A stretch of 64,000 nucleotides of DNA from Zanthoxylum bungeanum (lineage: Eukaryota > Streptophyta > Magnoliopsida > Sapindales > Rutaceae): positions 248,001 through 312,000 of the forward strand of contig SKCR01035570.1 of the NCBI GenBank assembly GCA_019454045.1, given 5' to 3'. Shown piece by piece: positions 1 to 10,333 of the stretch (positions within the stretch are counted from its first letter, which is position 1; each line of letters begins with the position of its first letter). Under the pieces are notes generated by a model. The model was not told the origin of the DNA, searched no databases, and saw only the letters and a list, made by a program, of their open reading frames with translations. The position numbers were made by a program, and so were the translations under genes.

Positions 1-751
1 CGTGGGCAAGGTCGTAAGAGATAGGGAGATAGCCCGCCACAGGCTTTTGGCTAGGTGCACAAATGATGTATTTGCACATCCAGTAATGAAGGAAGGCCGT
101 TCGTTCTACCATCGAGACCGTACCGACCGTTTTTGAAAATATGCGAAGGAAAGAAGAATAAGACGAAAAAGAAGAAGGATCCATTGAAGGAGAAGGGAAA
201 CGAAAAGTTGTGGAGGCCGAGATGATCACTCCAAGAGGGGCCAGTCCAGTAAGAGCACCAATATCACGAAGGGTGATAGTGAGGGGCCCGACCGGAAGAA
301 TGAATACATTATATTCAGAAGACCAAAAGAGCAAAGAAATAGGAAGCAAGTAACAGTCAAAAAGGGGCAAAGCTAATGAAAGCTCGATGAAAGGAAGAAG
401 GTGATGTTTGTCTAAAAAGGCTCGAGTATCCGCATGCAACAACATACGTTGAAACCAGGCTTCGAATGCGGTATCGAGTTTGGGCCAGGTGCGAATCGGA
501 TTGGACTGAGCGAAATGAGAGATGTTAAGTGGCTCAGAAAATGGGAGGCCAGAAGAAGATGGGAACTGTTGAGCCAACGGAGCCGTTGAAATAGTGTAAT
601 CTTCAACGAAGATGGGGCCAAGAGCGCACTGGCCGAAATTCTCATCAAGAGTGTGAACACCGAAGGTGCCCACAGAAGAAGATTCTACCGCCATCTTATA
701 ATCGGCGAAGGTTGAGGCGCTAGTTTTGGGAGCAGAGGATGAAGAAGCCAT
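1..751 (-). CDS. Plant mobile domain (PMD) protein, N-terminal part, probable antisense ORF of a Tat-type gypsy element
   Basis: An uninterrupted frame reads from an ATG at 751 (complement) to the left edge, about 250 codons, so the C-terminus is outside the window. The first 20 residues are Ser/Ala-rich. Around residues 160-175 the text reads FILPVGPLTITLRDIGALTG, matching the plant mobile domain (PF10536) pattern of an LP-x-G-x-T-x-TL-x-D-V/I core. Near the window edge FLHYWMCKYI and KPVAGYLPIS match the next conserved blocks of that family. PMD proteins are common both as host genes (MAIN-like) and as passengers of plant transposons; function is poorly known. A polypurine tract and an LTR lie downstream on the opposite strand (2030-2636). 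From memory, Tat-lineage gypsy elements often carry an antisense PMD ORF between pol and the 3' LTR, and that is my preferred reading. The alternative is an independent PMD gene beside a solo LTR. Confidence 0.75.
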   Translation of the reverse strand, partial: MASSSSAPKTSASTFADYKMAVESSSVGTFGVHTLDENFGQCALGPIFVEDYTISTAPLAQQFPSSSGLPFSEPLNISHFAQSNPIRTWPKLDTAFEAWFQRMLLHADTRAFLDKHHLLPFIELSLALPLFDCYLLPISLLFWSSEYNVFILPVGPLTITLRDIGALTGLAPLGVIISASTTFRFPSPSMDPSSFSSYSSFLRIFSKTVGTVSMVERTAFLHYWMCKYIICAPSQKPVAGYLPISYDLAH

Positions 752-2029
752 TGATAACAGAAGGTCGAGAATGCGATAAAAGTGGGTTTGCAGAGGAAGT
801 CGAAGGTAAAGTGAAGGCCAGAATGAGATGAATCCTTATGTAACAGACGAAGGGTTTAACCTGAGACAAGTGTCACAATACGAGTTGTCGAGAAGTGAAA
901 GCGGCGGGAAAACGGAAAAGGATGAAAGGTTGCCCTAGACAGGTGTTCGAATGCAACTCGCTGCGAAAGTGACGTGCGACGGAAGAAAGCACGGAAGTGA
1001 CGTAAAAACGGCTCTTAAATGGGCCTCGTGATGAAACGTATAGGAAAGGGCCGCACATTTATTGCAGAAGTGATAGGTTCACGAAGGACTCTAAAAGGAA
1101 GCCCGACAGGTTACAGAGCGAAGAGTTCCATCCCGGGTTTTACCTCGCTCGACCTTGCAGCATCGGCCTCCAGCATATCGGCCGAACCTCAAAATCTTAG
1201 CATCGACCTCCAAGATCGGTCAAGGACAGATGTCAATACTACTTCCTCTAGAGGCATCGCCCAAGCTGATTCCATTATTGGCACAAGTAGTAAAGACAAA
1301 ATTAATATGACAAGACCATCAGGCCGTAGGCTTACTTTCGGCAAAAAAAACCAGACCTAGAGCAGGGAGCCCCCCCCAATTGGTCAGGTAACATATGGAA
1401 AAAGGCACTTCACGTGAAAACAATATCATGACTTAGGAGTATATGAAAAGAGGAAGGTTGAAGAAGTAACTTGCAAGGTCTCCCAACCGCCCATTTAAGG
1501 GCCGACCTTACTCAAAACATCGCAGCTTGGCCCTCCGTAACCAAGCGGACTCCCTAAGATGAAAAAGAAAAGATCGGGAGAGGCAGAACAGAGCCGAAAA
1601 AGGAAAGATCTGCATGCTACATAGGCCTTCAGAAATGGCAGCTTTTTTTTAGTAAGGTGTAAAATGGAATGTAAAAGGATTCACTAACGGCCATCCACAC
1701 GGCGTAAGGTGTAAAATGAAATGTAATGTTGTGGATGGGCTGCGTCTGTTAGCGACAATTGTCCAAGGTCCTCTTTGTGGAAGGTACTGCACCTCCCGGT
1801 TGCGGATGAGTTACTCTCGTTGACAGCGGCTGGCCTCAGCTTCTCTACGCGGGGAGTGCAGAGAGCCTGATTCCACAGATTCTCTGGACTAAGGGATTGG
1901 CCGAGTGATGGGCTGGTCGAGGGCGAAGAGGAATGACCATACCAGTTTCTATCATTCCGATCTATACGCCTTTTCGTCGATGGAAGACAAAAAAATTACC
2001 TCCATCTTCACGTCCGGTTCAATCAAGGT
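752..2029. other. Non-coding stretch between the PMD ORF and the LTR
   Basis: No recognisable gene. A plus-strand open frame of 113 codons at 1019-1360 is Ser/Thr/Arg-rich and matches nothing I know. A short motif of about 20 bases ending in GTGTAAAATG-AATGTAA occurs at about 1653 and again at about 1706. In the Tat reading this is the 3' untranslated part of the element and also holds the promoter of the antisense ORF, but I cannot point to a promoter. Confidence 0.4.
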
Positions 2030-2045
2030 AAATTTGGGGGACAAT
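2030..2045 (+). other. Polypurine tract of a gypsy element
   Basis: The run AAATTTGGGGGACAA directly precedes the TGTTGACAG start of the putative LTR, as expected for the plus-strand primer of an LTR retrotransposon in plus orientation. Confidence 0.5.
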
Positions 2046-2327
2046 TGTTGACAGAGGAAATTCTAGTCACCCTGGAACGAAATCGTCCTAAGACGAAGGG
2101 AAGGACGAAGGGAGGAAGGACAATGGAGCGAAGAGCGACGAAGAGTCGAGACGATCGAATTAGCGGTGAGGACGAAAATGCATGATGCAGTTGCTTCCAC
2201 AATCGCAGCAGTTGGGTGGTTTTCCCTCCACAACCGAGCAGTTGAGACATGCAGCTCAACGGTTACAGGCACGATCCAGCAACTGCATGGAGATACTGGG
2301 ACCGCCCAAGCGGTTTACAAGCTTCAC

Positions 2328-2335
2328 TATAAAAG
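2328..2335 (+). promoter_or_regulatory. TATA box, first copy, in LTR
   Basis: TATAAAAG in the first unit of the 114-bp duplication. It sits in the middle of the LTR, where the U3/R promoter of an LTR retrotransposon is expected. Confidence 0.5.
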
Positions 2336-2440
2336 TTCAACCCACGATCAAGCAGTTGAGACGCACATCCCTACGGTGAAGGCACGATCCAGCAGCTGCA
2401 GGGAGATACTGGGACCGCCCAAGCAGTTTACAAGTTTCAC

Positions 2441-2448
2441 TATAAAAG
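2441..2448 (+). promoter_or_regulatory. TATA box, second copy, in LTR
   Basis: TATAAAAG in the second unit of the duplication. It is the copy closer to the LTR end and so would give the shorter transcript leader. Confidence 0.5.
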
Positions 2449-2636
2449 CTCACTCGGACAGGGAGAAAAAGGCAATCAAATGAAGACTCAAACGAACATA
2501 TTTTTTATCTTTTATCTTTTATAACCTTTAGGACTGTAATTTGTGCGCTCAAACACCCCTTGTTGGGACTTTGTCTCAGGAGGTTTGAACCTTACACGTT
2601 TCTCTTTCTTCTTCGCGCAAAAAAATCGCGCAAACA

Positions 2637-3345
2637 AGTAGTTTCAATTTTTTCCTTATTTTTCGGGTGTAAAAAATGACTTTACCTATAAATATATATA
2701 CATGACTCAATTAACTCTTTGTAAGATATGATTCCAACGTTAATTGTTTCCTTTAGAAATTGATGTCTTCTTGGACTTCGTCTCTAATATATTTCGTGGG
2801 TACAAATTTTCTTTCCCTAAAATTCAATAATTTATAAATTTAAAATTAACTATTTAAGGCATAAAAATATCAAATTTCTTTGCCCATTATACCAATATAA
2901 TACATATATCTTTACTGAAATAAAATATGCATCTTCTTTTAAAATTAATACACCTAAGAAAGTATTTCATAGTGGGATCTCAAAAATGAAAAGTGAATTT
3001 GAGTATGACTCGTTAAGTGAGACTAATCATCTCAAGAACGGGATCGAAGGGGGTATAGGTTCTTACACGTATAATTAATTATAAGGAGAAGCCAAAATTA
3101 TTGGTAGAATAATTTCAACTACGATATTATTTATACAGATATTTTATATAATTGGTCCAAAACTATTGTTTTTGGGTCTCTCTCTCCCAAAAAAAAAAAA
3201 AAAAAAAACATTATTGCTTTTGGAGAAGGTCTTTAGCAAAAGCCATTAATCACTGTGTTGGCAGTTGACTTCAATACGTACTGTGTCTTCAACAAATGGA
3301 AGTAAAGTGTGGTTAAAGAAAACATGGGCTTTGCAATGGAATTTG
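2637..3345. other. AT-rich intergenic sequence
   Basis: No gene or element recognised. It is AT-rich, with an A run of about 19 at 3190 after a CTCTCTCTCCC stretch. Confidence 0.6.
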
Positions 3346-3645
3346 GACAATAGATCCGACCATTAGTTCGGTTTGGTTCTGAATTGGAATCGAACCGAAC
3401 GATTTACGATTTCAGGAAGTTACGAATCGATCCGAACTAGAACCGAATCTGAAAAAACCGGTTCGATTCCGGTTAAATCTTTCATTTTTGAAAAAAAAAA
3501 TGATTTCGATACGGTTCTGGATCGGAAGTGACCGAACTTTAAGATTGTAGTTCTACATTATGTGAAACCGTACCGAACCAAAATAGGTTTTGATTCCGAA
3601 CCAAAATAGAGTTCCTAACCGAAACCGTGACCGAATCCGTTAAAC
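3346..3645. repeat. GGTTCGGTT-rich remnant, probably a decayed hAT-type MITE
   Basis: Many direct and inverted copies of GGTTCGGTT and AACCGAACC, for example CCGGTTCGATTCCGG near 3459. Composition matches the interior of the clear MITE at 4947-5711, but the AGGGGTGGGC terminal repeats are missing, so limits are only approximate. Confidence 0.4.
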
Positions 3646-4946
3646 AAGTCATTGCTCATTACTTGACATTTGGGGCTTGATTTATTCCCTTTTTTCTTGT
3701 TGACTTTGGAAGCTTTTTTTTCAGCAATTGCATTTATGTCAATATTAATGTATTGTTTGATATAAAGTTGGGTGAATTTATAAGTGAACTTACACTTGCA
3801 AATCTATAAGTCAGTTTATATTCTCAATCAATATTCTTTATTAAATGGTTCACAAATGAAAATTTTACTAACTTGAAATTAAAATTCATATCATTAAACT
3901 TAAAAATAAGAATTTTCAAATTCAGTGACCTCCGGGGTAACGGAGCTATGCCGTTTTAAATGGTCATTTCAATTGGGTTTATGAATTTATTGAGTTTAAA
4001 GTCAAGATTATGAAACTTCTCATGGAAAGGGAACAAGATTTCACAGTGCTGAAGTCATAAAAAATTTGATAGATGCCTAACACTTTTGACAATTTTTGTT
4101 TGTGAATTCCACAAATGGGCCATCCAAGCCTACCCACGATTTTTCACAATATCATCCTTGGCAATAAATTTGGATTTAATATTTAATTAAATAGATACGT
4201 GTTTCTTATAATTTTCTATCGTAATATAAATTTTTTGGGGAATTATCAATTATATATTCAATATTTGGCACGTTATAAAAAATATACAAAACCTAAAAGA
4301 ATTTTCACCAGTCTACCAAAATTAAAAAAAGCAGTAAATATACACCTGTCATATAATATATATATACCCAATGTTTAATATAATTTTCAATTATATATCT
4401 AAGTTTGATAAATTTTTCAATTTTGGATGGATCGGTGAAAAAAATTTCAAAATTTGTATATTTTTAATAACGTGTTAAATATTGGATATACGATTGATAA
4501 TTTCTCTAACCTCTTATTAAATAATTACCAATAAAATATTATATAAAGCAACACAGAACTCAGGTCAATTACCAAATCCAAGTCCTTTTTATTTTAATTT
4601 TTGAGTTTTTTTTTTTTTTTTTTTTTTCTTTTTGAATTGATTTTGTTTTTACCGTCTCTGTCGGTTAAGATATTTTCAATAGCGGGTAAATTTGAAGGAT
4701 TTTGGGTTTCCACTTTCCATTCCACACGAACTCAACATTGACCAAGTCCACGTCAACATTATTTGTAATAACAAAGTTTCCAAAAACAATATTTTGAACA
4801 CTTGGACGGAAATAATTGATTTAGTGGGTGGCTTTGGTTGCATTTGTCTCACTAATTGACAATTTCAATTGTATTTTCTCCACTTGGATTAAATCAAAAT
4901 ATGGGACAGGTGGATCACTGCATTTTACAAATCTGGCCGTGCTAGG
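3646..4946. other. AT-rich intergenic sequence
   Basis: No gene recognised. Contains a T run of about 20 at 4607 and long AT-rich tracts. The frame at 4828-5040 overlaps the left end of the MITE and is not a credible gene. Confidence 0.6.
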
Positions 4947-5711
4947 TAGGGGTGGGCGCGGTTCAGTTTTTGCTAAAAATCGAATCAAATCATATTTTAC
5001 GGTTCAGATTTTTTACCTCTCAAACCAAACCATTAAATAACGGTTTGGTTCGGATTGAAAATTTTTTAAACCAGCGGTTTACGGATTGGTTTGGTTCGGT
5101 TTATGAATTATTATATTTAAAATAAATTTTAATCCACTTAAGTGAAGAAAAAAAAAACTAGTCTATCCAACAAATGGTATGAAGTGCTAGGATGTAAGCT
5201 GTGACTTCAGGGAACATATGCACTCCATAAAAGATTGAAAAATGAGGCACAATTAATTCTTGTATTTTTTAATAATTACTTCGAATAATGATGCTACCAT
5301 CATTCTAATTAAGAGACAAATCCAATATCTTACTTTCAAGAATAATGATGCTATCATAAAACAAATAAATTGAAGAATAAAAGTATTAACAAATAAATTG
5401 AAGAATAAAAAATTAACAAATAAATATATTAACAAAAAATTTAAGAATAAAAGTATTAACATACTAATAAAAAGAAAACATAGAATAAAATTAAAAGAAA
5501 AATATATTTTTTTTATAAAAAAATATATTTTTTTAATTATAACGGTTCGGTTCGGTTTAACAGGTGCGGTTCGGATTAGCTCCTGAACCGAACCGTAAAC
5601 CGTTTGGGGTGGGCCAATCCGAACCGCAAATCGAACCGTTAGGAAAAAAACCGTAAATTTGGTCCGGTTTGCGGTTTGGTTCGGTTCGGTCGGTTTATTT
5701 GCCCACCCCTA
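4947..5711. mobile_element. hAT-like MITE (765 bp) with TAGGGGTGGGC termini
   Basis: The left end reads TAGGGGTGGGC and the right end GCCCACCCCTA, an 11-bp perfect terminal inverted repeat that fits the hAT consensus YARNG. The flanks are TGCTAGG (4940-4946) and TGATAGG (5712-5718), a target duplication with one mismatch, close to the 8 bp usual for hAT. Subterminal sequence is dense in GGTTCGGTT and its complement (5040-5105, 5540-5690), the kind of subterminal motif bound by hAT transposases. The middle is AT-rich, with tandem A/T-rich 20-30 bp units around 5390-5525. There is no transposase ORF, so it would depend on a transposase supplied elsewhere. Confidence 0.8.
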
Positions 5712-5729
5712 TGATAGGAGACTCCTACT

Positions 5730-6815
5730 AGGGGTGTCCAAATTGCGAGACGGATCGAGTCGAGTCAGAATTTTATAAATTTCATTGAGTTGAGTCAATG
5801 TAAAAAATGAATCTAAAACTTGAAAATAGGAGATTGCTACTTTATACCCTCCTGCCCTTACGTTTTCAACATATACCACTTATTGGTTTCATAACACTCC
5901 AACGCGCTCTTTTGATGTTAAAAGTAAAAAAAATATTTTCAATTTTTATATATTTATTGTTGTGGTAAAATAATTAATATTTTGTATAATCATTATTCAT
6001 TAATATAATTAAAAATATATTAATAAATTTACAAAATATAATATTTTTTATACATTTTTTTTTTTTTTGTAAATTCTATTAGTCTAAATCCATTTTAAAT
6101 ACTTCCATTTTAATTTTTTATTAAACGATGAATGAAATAAAACTAGTAATATAATTTATTAATATTAATAGATCTATAATCTGACACTATAAAAACTAAT
6201 TTTCCAAAATAATGTAAAAATTTATAACTCAAAAATTTATAGGAAATCTATGAGTGATGCGTATTTAATGCCATTTTCTTTTGGCCACTTTATTTATTAA
6301 TTGTATTATTTGAGTATTGTTAATTAATATTTAATAGGTTAGAATTTGTATATATGAGTACTTGGCAACGTGAAAAATGTGAAAATCATAATTAATCAAT
6401 AGGTTAATTAATAGGGTAGAAATTACATGAGTACTTGACAGAGGAGAAATTAGAAAATCACAATAGTAAAAAGAATACTCAAATATAATAAAGTCGTTAA
6501 AATAAAATAACATAACATTAACTTGACGCTACTCATATATATCCTATAAATTAATAATAAAAAAATATTAAATGTTTTATAATAAGGTTAAATATGTAAA
6601 AAATACCGATATTTCTTTTGATTTTTTGATATTGGGAGGTTTAGGAGTGGTAGATATAGTAGATATTAGGGGGGAAATCGATAATCTCCCTTCGAAAATT
6701 GAAGAGGAGACATGAGGCGAGTTGAGTCATCGAGTCTGGTCGGTCCGGTCAAATATTTCAAGTTGAAACAAATTTACTAAATTTAACACTAAAAATATAT
6801 CGAGTCAGGTCATGG
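5730..6815. mobile_element. Possible second hAT-like element, left end only
   Basis: TAGGGGTGTCCAAA at 5730 resembles a hAT terminal repeat, and the following GAGTCGAGTCAG motifs recur at 6718-6745 and 6798-6812 on the far side of an AT-rich insert. I do not find the matching right end, so the outer limit is a guess. Confidence 0.3.
5829..6689. mobile_element. Possible nested MITE with GGAGATT ends
   Basis: Starts GGAGATT and ends AATCTCC. Immediate flanks are CTTGAAAAT (5819-5827) and CTTCGAAAAT (6690-6699), a 9-10 bp duplication with one extra base. Nine-base duplications are typical of Mutator-like elements. The interior is AT-rich and non-coding. The terminal repeat is short, so this is tentative. 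Confidence 0.4.
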
Positions 6816-6836
6816 CATTTTAAACCTTGTATTCGC

Positions 6837-6892
6837 TTATATATATATATATACACATGCAAGCATGCATGCAGGTATGTATATGTGTGTGT
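6837..6892. repeat. (TA)n / GCATGCA / (GT)n simple repeats
   Basis: Consecutive TA, GCATGCATGCAG and TGTGTGTG tracts form a compound microsatellite. Confidence 0.8.
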
Positions 6893-7330
6893 AAATTTAG
6901 AGTAAGGTCAGGTCAAACCCAATTTTTTTTTTAAACAAATATTAGATATTTCAAACCAAGGGGGAAGCCTCTTGTAGTCGAGGGGGAGCAGCCGACCCCT
7001 CTCAATTTCTTTTCCAACGATTATTACTAAATAAATAATATAGATGCCCTCATGAATTTATAAATTATACCCCCTTAAAAAATTGAAAAATTTCCTCGTG
7101 ATCCTCTCATTCTTTGTAAACATGCCTTACGCTTTCAGTTACAAATAGCATGGAACCTAAATTAATTAGATTATAAATATTTAAAATTAAACCCAATATC
7201 AATCCATATTTATTGGGTATAAAATATTAAAATGAGCAGCCCAACCCATATCAATGGACAAATTTATCACCAAAGTAAAGCGTATAAGGAAGGATTCACA
7301 TTCGTCCTAGTTAGTTGATGAGTAGAAAAA
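6893..7330. other. Intergenic sequence left of the hAT fragment
   Basis: No gene recognised. AT-rich, with one GC-rich patch near 6960-7005. Confidence 0.5.
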
Positions 7331-7352
7331 GTCACAAACATGCATCATATTC

Positions 7353-7747
7353 GGGTTGAAATTTATAACACTATTATAGATTTGCAACTTTCAGAACTAA
7401 ACAATCGTTTCTCATAACAAAATAATGAGTTACTTTTGTGGGTGGGATGTCTCAGTTCAACTAGTTCATTTTCTTCTTTTAACACTATAAAGTTGCTTGA
7501 CTTTGCTCAATTTTATCCGAAAGATTTTTCGGTTTATGATCTTGTGGTACTTGAAAACCAGCTTAAAACTTATATTATGGATATGCGATCAAATGAAGAG
7601 TTCTTAGTTATTGAGGGTATTGTCGGACTTGGGAAAAATGATCAAGACAAGAAGACACGTGATTTAGCAACAAAGGAAAATGTTCACACGTTGAAAAGAA
7701 TGACATCAGCAAGAGTCACATTGGGTGAAAATTATAATCTAAAATAA
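7353..7747 (+). pseudogene. hAT-family transposase C-terminal fragment (TTF/zf-MYM1-like), dead
   Basis: One frame from about 7353 reads IYNTIIDLQLSELNNRF, hits an in-frame stop at 7413-7415, then continues NNELLL and FYPKDFSVYDLVVLENQLKT followed by YIMDMRSNEEF. This series is characteristic of the region just before the dimerisation domain of plant hAT-like (TTF-type or zf-MYM1-like) transposases, where LYPEDFS, the D-L/E-QL block and the DM-x-NEEF block occur in this order. After about residue 75 of the post-stop frame similarity fades, and the dimerisation (hATC) domain is missing. The N-terminal zinc finger and catalytic parts are also absent, so this is a relic. It lies 1.6 kb from the hAT-like MITE, but nothing shows they belong together. 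Confidence 0.65.
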
Positions 7748-8434
7748 TGTTGCTTGTCTTTACATCGCCCTATATATAATATGGTTGTGTGTTAATGCTA
7801 TATGCTCCAGATCTTTAGCTGCATCGAGGGCAATCTAATTATGTATAGTATGGGTCTAATTCAATCCAAAAGTCAATTTGAGAGTTTCTTTATAATTATA
7901 ATGTGCCAAGATCCTCACGTGCAAGGCGGTATTTTACTTGGTCTATATTACGTGGATCCAAAAACTAGCTTAACTAAGATCCTGACACTCAGGGACATGT
8001 AAATTTTTCTGAAAATCGTGTATGCCATTTGCTTGTTTGGTGGCTTGTGTTGGGGTTGGTACTCTGAGTATTAATTCGTATCATATTCATGACTGGTTCA
8101 TGAATATGAACAACTACTTTTTCCATAATATTACTTTATAAATGGTACCTATCTTATCTTTTGTATACATATTCTATCTAAACCAATATAAATCGAAACT
8201 AACTGGGATTTAGTGATGTATACATTAGATATAGACCTGAGAGTATACAGTAGTCATGCCATTACAACTAGGGGTTTGTAATTGATACGGGAGGTGTCAC
8301 TACAATGTATGTTCTCAAACAAAGTTTCCGGTCAAGATTAGCTGACACAGGTCGGTCAGTAAAATCTGTTGAGACTAGTACATGTCGTATATACCAAGAT
8401 ATGATCTGATGGTTGTCCCAATAAACCATGAGTC
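7748..8434. other. Unassigned sequence between the hAT fragment and the gypsy LTR
   Basis: No gene recognised. A 66-codon frame at 7802-8002 matches nothing I know. TTGTGTTGGGGTTGG near 8045 could be an old LTR end, but no partner is seen. Confidence 0.4.
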
Positions 8435-8850
8435 TGTAACGACCGGTAGTCTATACTACTGTTACATTGTAGTTTTGTTATGTCATGGGGTGAAGGTAGC
8501 ATAATATAAATTATGTTAGAACACAAATACACTCACGGACGGATGACTTTGGGGATAAACGATAAATCCTTCGAAATTCCGATACAAAATTCTATAGTGT
8601 TCCACTCTGGATAACCTATGGTATTTGGGACGTAACATTCTCATACGAACTCTGAGTTTTATGAATTTTATATCGTCGGAAAGATACGATCGCGCTCTAC
8701 AACTTTCGCGTTGAATATTTTTCCAAATTCGAAACAGAAGCAAGCCAAAAATATAGATTAAAAATTTAGATGAATAGTAACTGATTGACATTTTAGTAAT
8801 TCATAAGTTTCTCCAATTTTTTACACTTTTCTACTCTTAAAATGGCCAAG

Positions 8851-8864
8851 TATAAAAAGAGGGG
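8851..8864 (+). promoter_or_regulatory. TATA box of the gypsy LTR
   Basis: AGTATAAAAAGAGG lies about 415 bp into the LTR, just before the line of GA-rich sequence, where transcription of such LTRs usually begins. Confidence 0.45.
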
Positions 8865-8892
8865 ATACTATTCAAGTATCCCCAAAATTCAA

Positions 8893-9080
8893 AAGAAGAG
8901 AGAAATAAAAAAACGTGAAGGAAGAAGAGAAGAAGAAGAAGAGGAAAGAAGAAAAAGGAGAAAAAAGAAAGAAGAAAGAAAAGAGAGAAAAAAAGGGAGA
9001 AGATGAAGCAAGGAAGAAAATTGACCTCCTTGGAAGGCTTGAAAGATGAAGAAAATCAAAGATAAAGAGGGAAGAAAAAC
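8893..9080 (+). repeat. GA-rich (GAAGAA) tract in LTR
   Basis: Purine-only stretch made of GAA, GAAGAAG and GAGAAA units directly downstream of the TATA box. The 66-codon minus-strand frame across it is a low-complexity Ser/Leu/Phe artefact. Confidence 0.8.
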
Positions 9081-9405
9081 ATGACCCAAATTGAAATACT
9101 TTGAGTTTTAATGATTTGATAATTGTAGTATGTTGAGATCTTGAGTATGATGATGACTGAGTGGTTGTTGTGCTAAAAAAATGGTGATTGGGGAAAAACC
9201 CCCAACTTGTTAAATTTTGGGTGAAAATTAAGTGAAGCTAATAGAATAGATGTAAGTTGGTATTGAGTGAGATATTGATAGGGTTGTAGATGTTTATTGA
9301 GGTATAATGGAATGATTTATGTAAAAAATTGATATAGAAGTTTTAAGGATGCAATTGGGAAATATAGGCTTGAGAAAGCAAGTAGTAAACCTGGAAATCA
9401 GGTTT

Positions 9406-9509
9406 GCGTCGCGACGCCAAATGGGTTAGCGTCGTGACGCGTAATGGAAAATTTAGAACCGTTTCAGGAATGTTTACGTCGTGACGTGCCACACTTTACG
9501 TCGCGATGC
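9406..9509. repeat. Four dispersed GCGTCGCGACGC-type palindromes
   Basis: GCGTCGCGACGC (9406), GCGTCGTGACGC (9429), ACGTCGTGACGT (9476) and ACGTCGCGATGC (9498). The three later copies differ from the first at CpG positions in a way that fits deamination of methylated cytosine. They are CpG islands in an otherwise AT-rich LTR. Confidence 0.8.
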
Positions 9510-10047
9510 AAGATCAAAATTTTCCCAAATCAGTTTTTAATTCATTCCAGTTCAACCCTAGTGTGTTAGAAGCCACCCTAAGAGTCTCGTATCAACCAGT
9601 ATGAATATATTAAATCATGACATAAGTACGATACGCCTCAAAGTGATAGCCCTTACTTGAATAAGCAAACTTAGCTTGATTCCGATCTATATATTCTTAG
9701 TCCATTTTATAATCGAAATTATCGATGATAGATCATCGCAGGAACCACAAGTTACTCCAGTGAAGTGAAGAAAGGCTAGCGAACTCCAAAATAGTGAGTG
9801 AACATTGCCCTTTTAAATTTACTTTCATTTTTTTATTTCATATCAGACTTATTTTTACGCTTTAGGGTGTTAGATTATTTTTAATATAGTTATTTCATAA
9901 AAATTATGATATAAGTTATGTTTGAGAAAGAAACATTTTCAGAGTATGATTTTATGGTTTTCGAGGCATGGGGAAAAACCCACCTCAGTATGTAACTTGA
10001 TTCATCTATGGAATTGACGAAGAGCACATGTGCACATGTAGAGGACT

Positions 10048-10333
10048 GGGGGGACGGCGATACGTAACGCCCCCATATCATAGTTCAGGACTAGGGATGA
10101 CAAATGTCCATAGATCCTAGTTTCAGAGCTTGGAGGGTGGCATAGTTCCGCACCCCCAGTTCTAGTTCACTGGCTTGGGGGACGGAGATACGTAACGCCC
10201 CACGACCACTAGTTTTAGGGGCAGAAGTGGCATGCTTTGGGGGACGGCGATACGTAACGCCCCAAAGTCATGGATTTGCACTTCTCGTTCTAGTTAGGTG
10301 TATGGGGGACGGCGATACGTAACGCCCCCATAC
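10048..10333 (+). repeat. Array of four stem-loops with a conserved GACGGCGATACGTAACG loop
   Basis: Copies at 10048-10074, 10175-10203, 10231-10267 and 10300-10333. The loop sequence is almost constant (one C to A change in copy 2), while the flanking arms differ yet still pair: CTTTGGGG with CCCCAAAG in copy 3, GTATGGGGG with CCCCCATAC in copy 4. Between copies 1 and 2 a GGAGGGTGGC..GCACCCCC segment (10130-10157) may be a diverged fifth copy. Confidence 0.75.

Larger units (their letters stand above)
2230..2455 (+). repeat. Tandem duplication of about 114 bp carrying the LTR TATA box
   Basis: Two units, starting at 2230 and 2344, share GGCACGATCCAGCA, GGAGATACTGGGACCGCCCA and the CACTATAAAAG box. 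The LTR promoter module, including its TATA box, is therefore present twice, 113 bp apart. Confidence 0.8.
2046..2636 (+). mobile_element. 3' LTR of a Tat-like gypsy element (591 bp)
   Basis: The segment begins TGTTGACAG after a polypurine tract and ends GCGCAAACA, giving TG..CA ends and a short TGTT/AACA inverted match. It contains two TATAAAAG boxes (2328 and 2441) in tandemly repeated sequence, and a T-rich downstream part with TTTGTCTCAGGAGG before the end. The partner 5' LTR would lie left of the window, so neither length nor target duplication can be confirmed. A solo LTR is the alternative. Confidence 0.5.

Noticed and set aside
7802..8002. 66-codon frame after the hAT fragment as part of the transposase
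   Set aside because: No recognisable hATC motif could be read; left unassigned.
8889..9089. 66-codon minus-strand frame rich in Phe, Leu and Ser
   Set aside because: It is the complement of a GAAGAA purine tract in an LTR; low complexity, no conservation.
10048..10333. CRISPR-like array
   Set aside because: Repeats are unevenly spaced, spacers include pairing arms, and this is a plant LTR; no cas genes.
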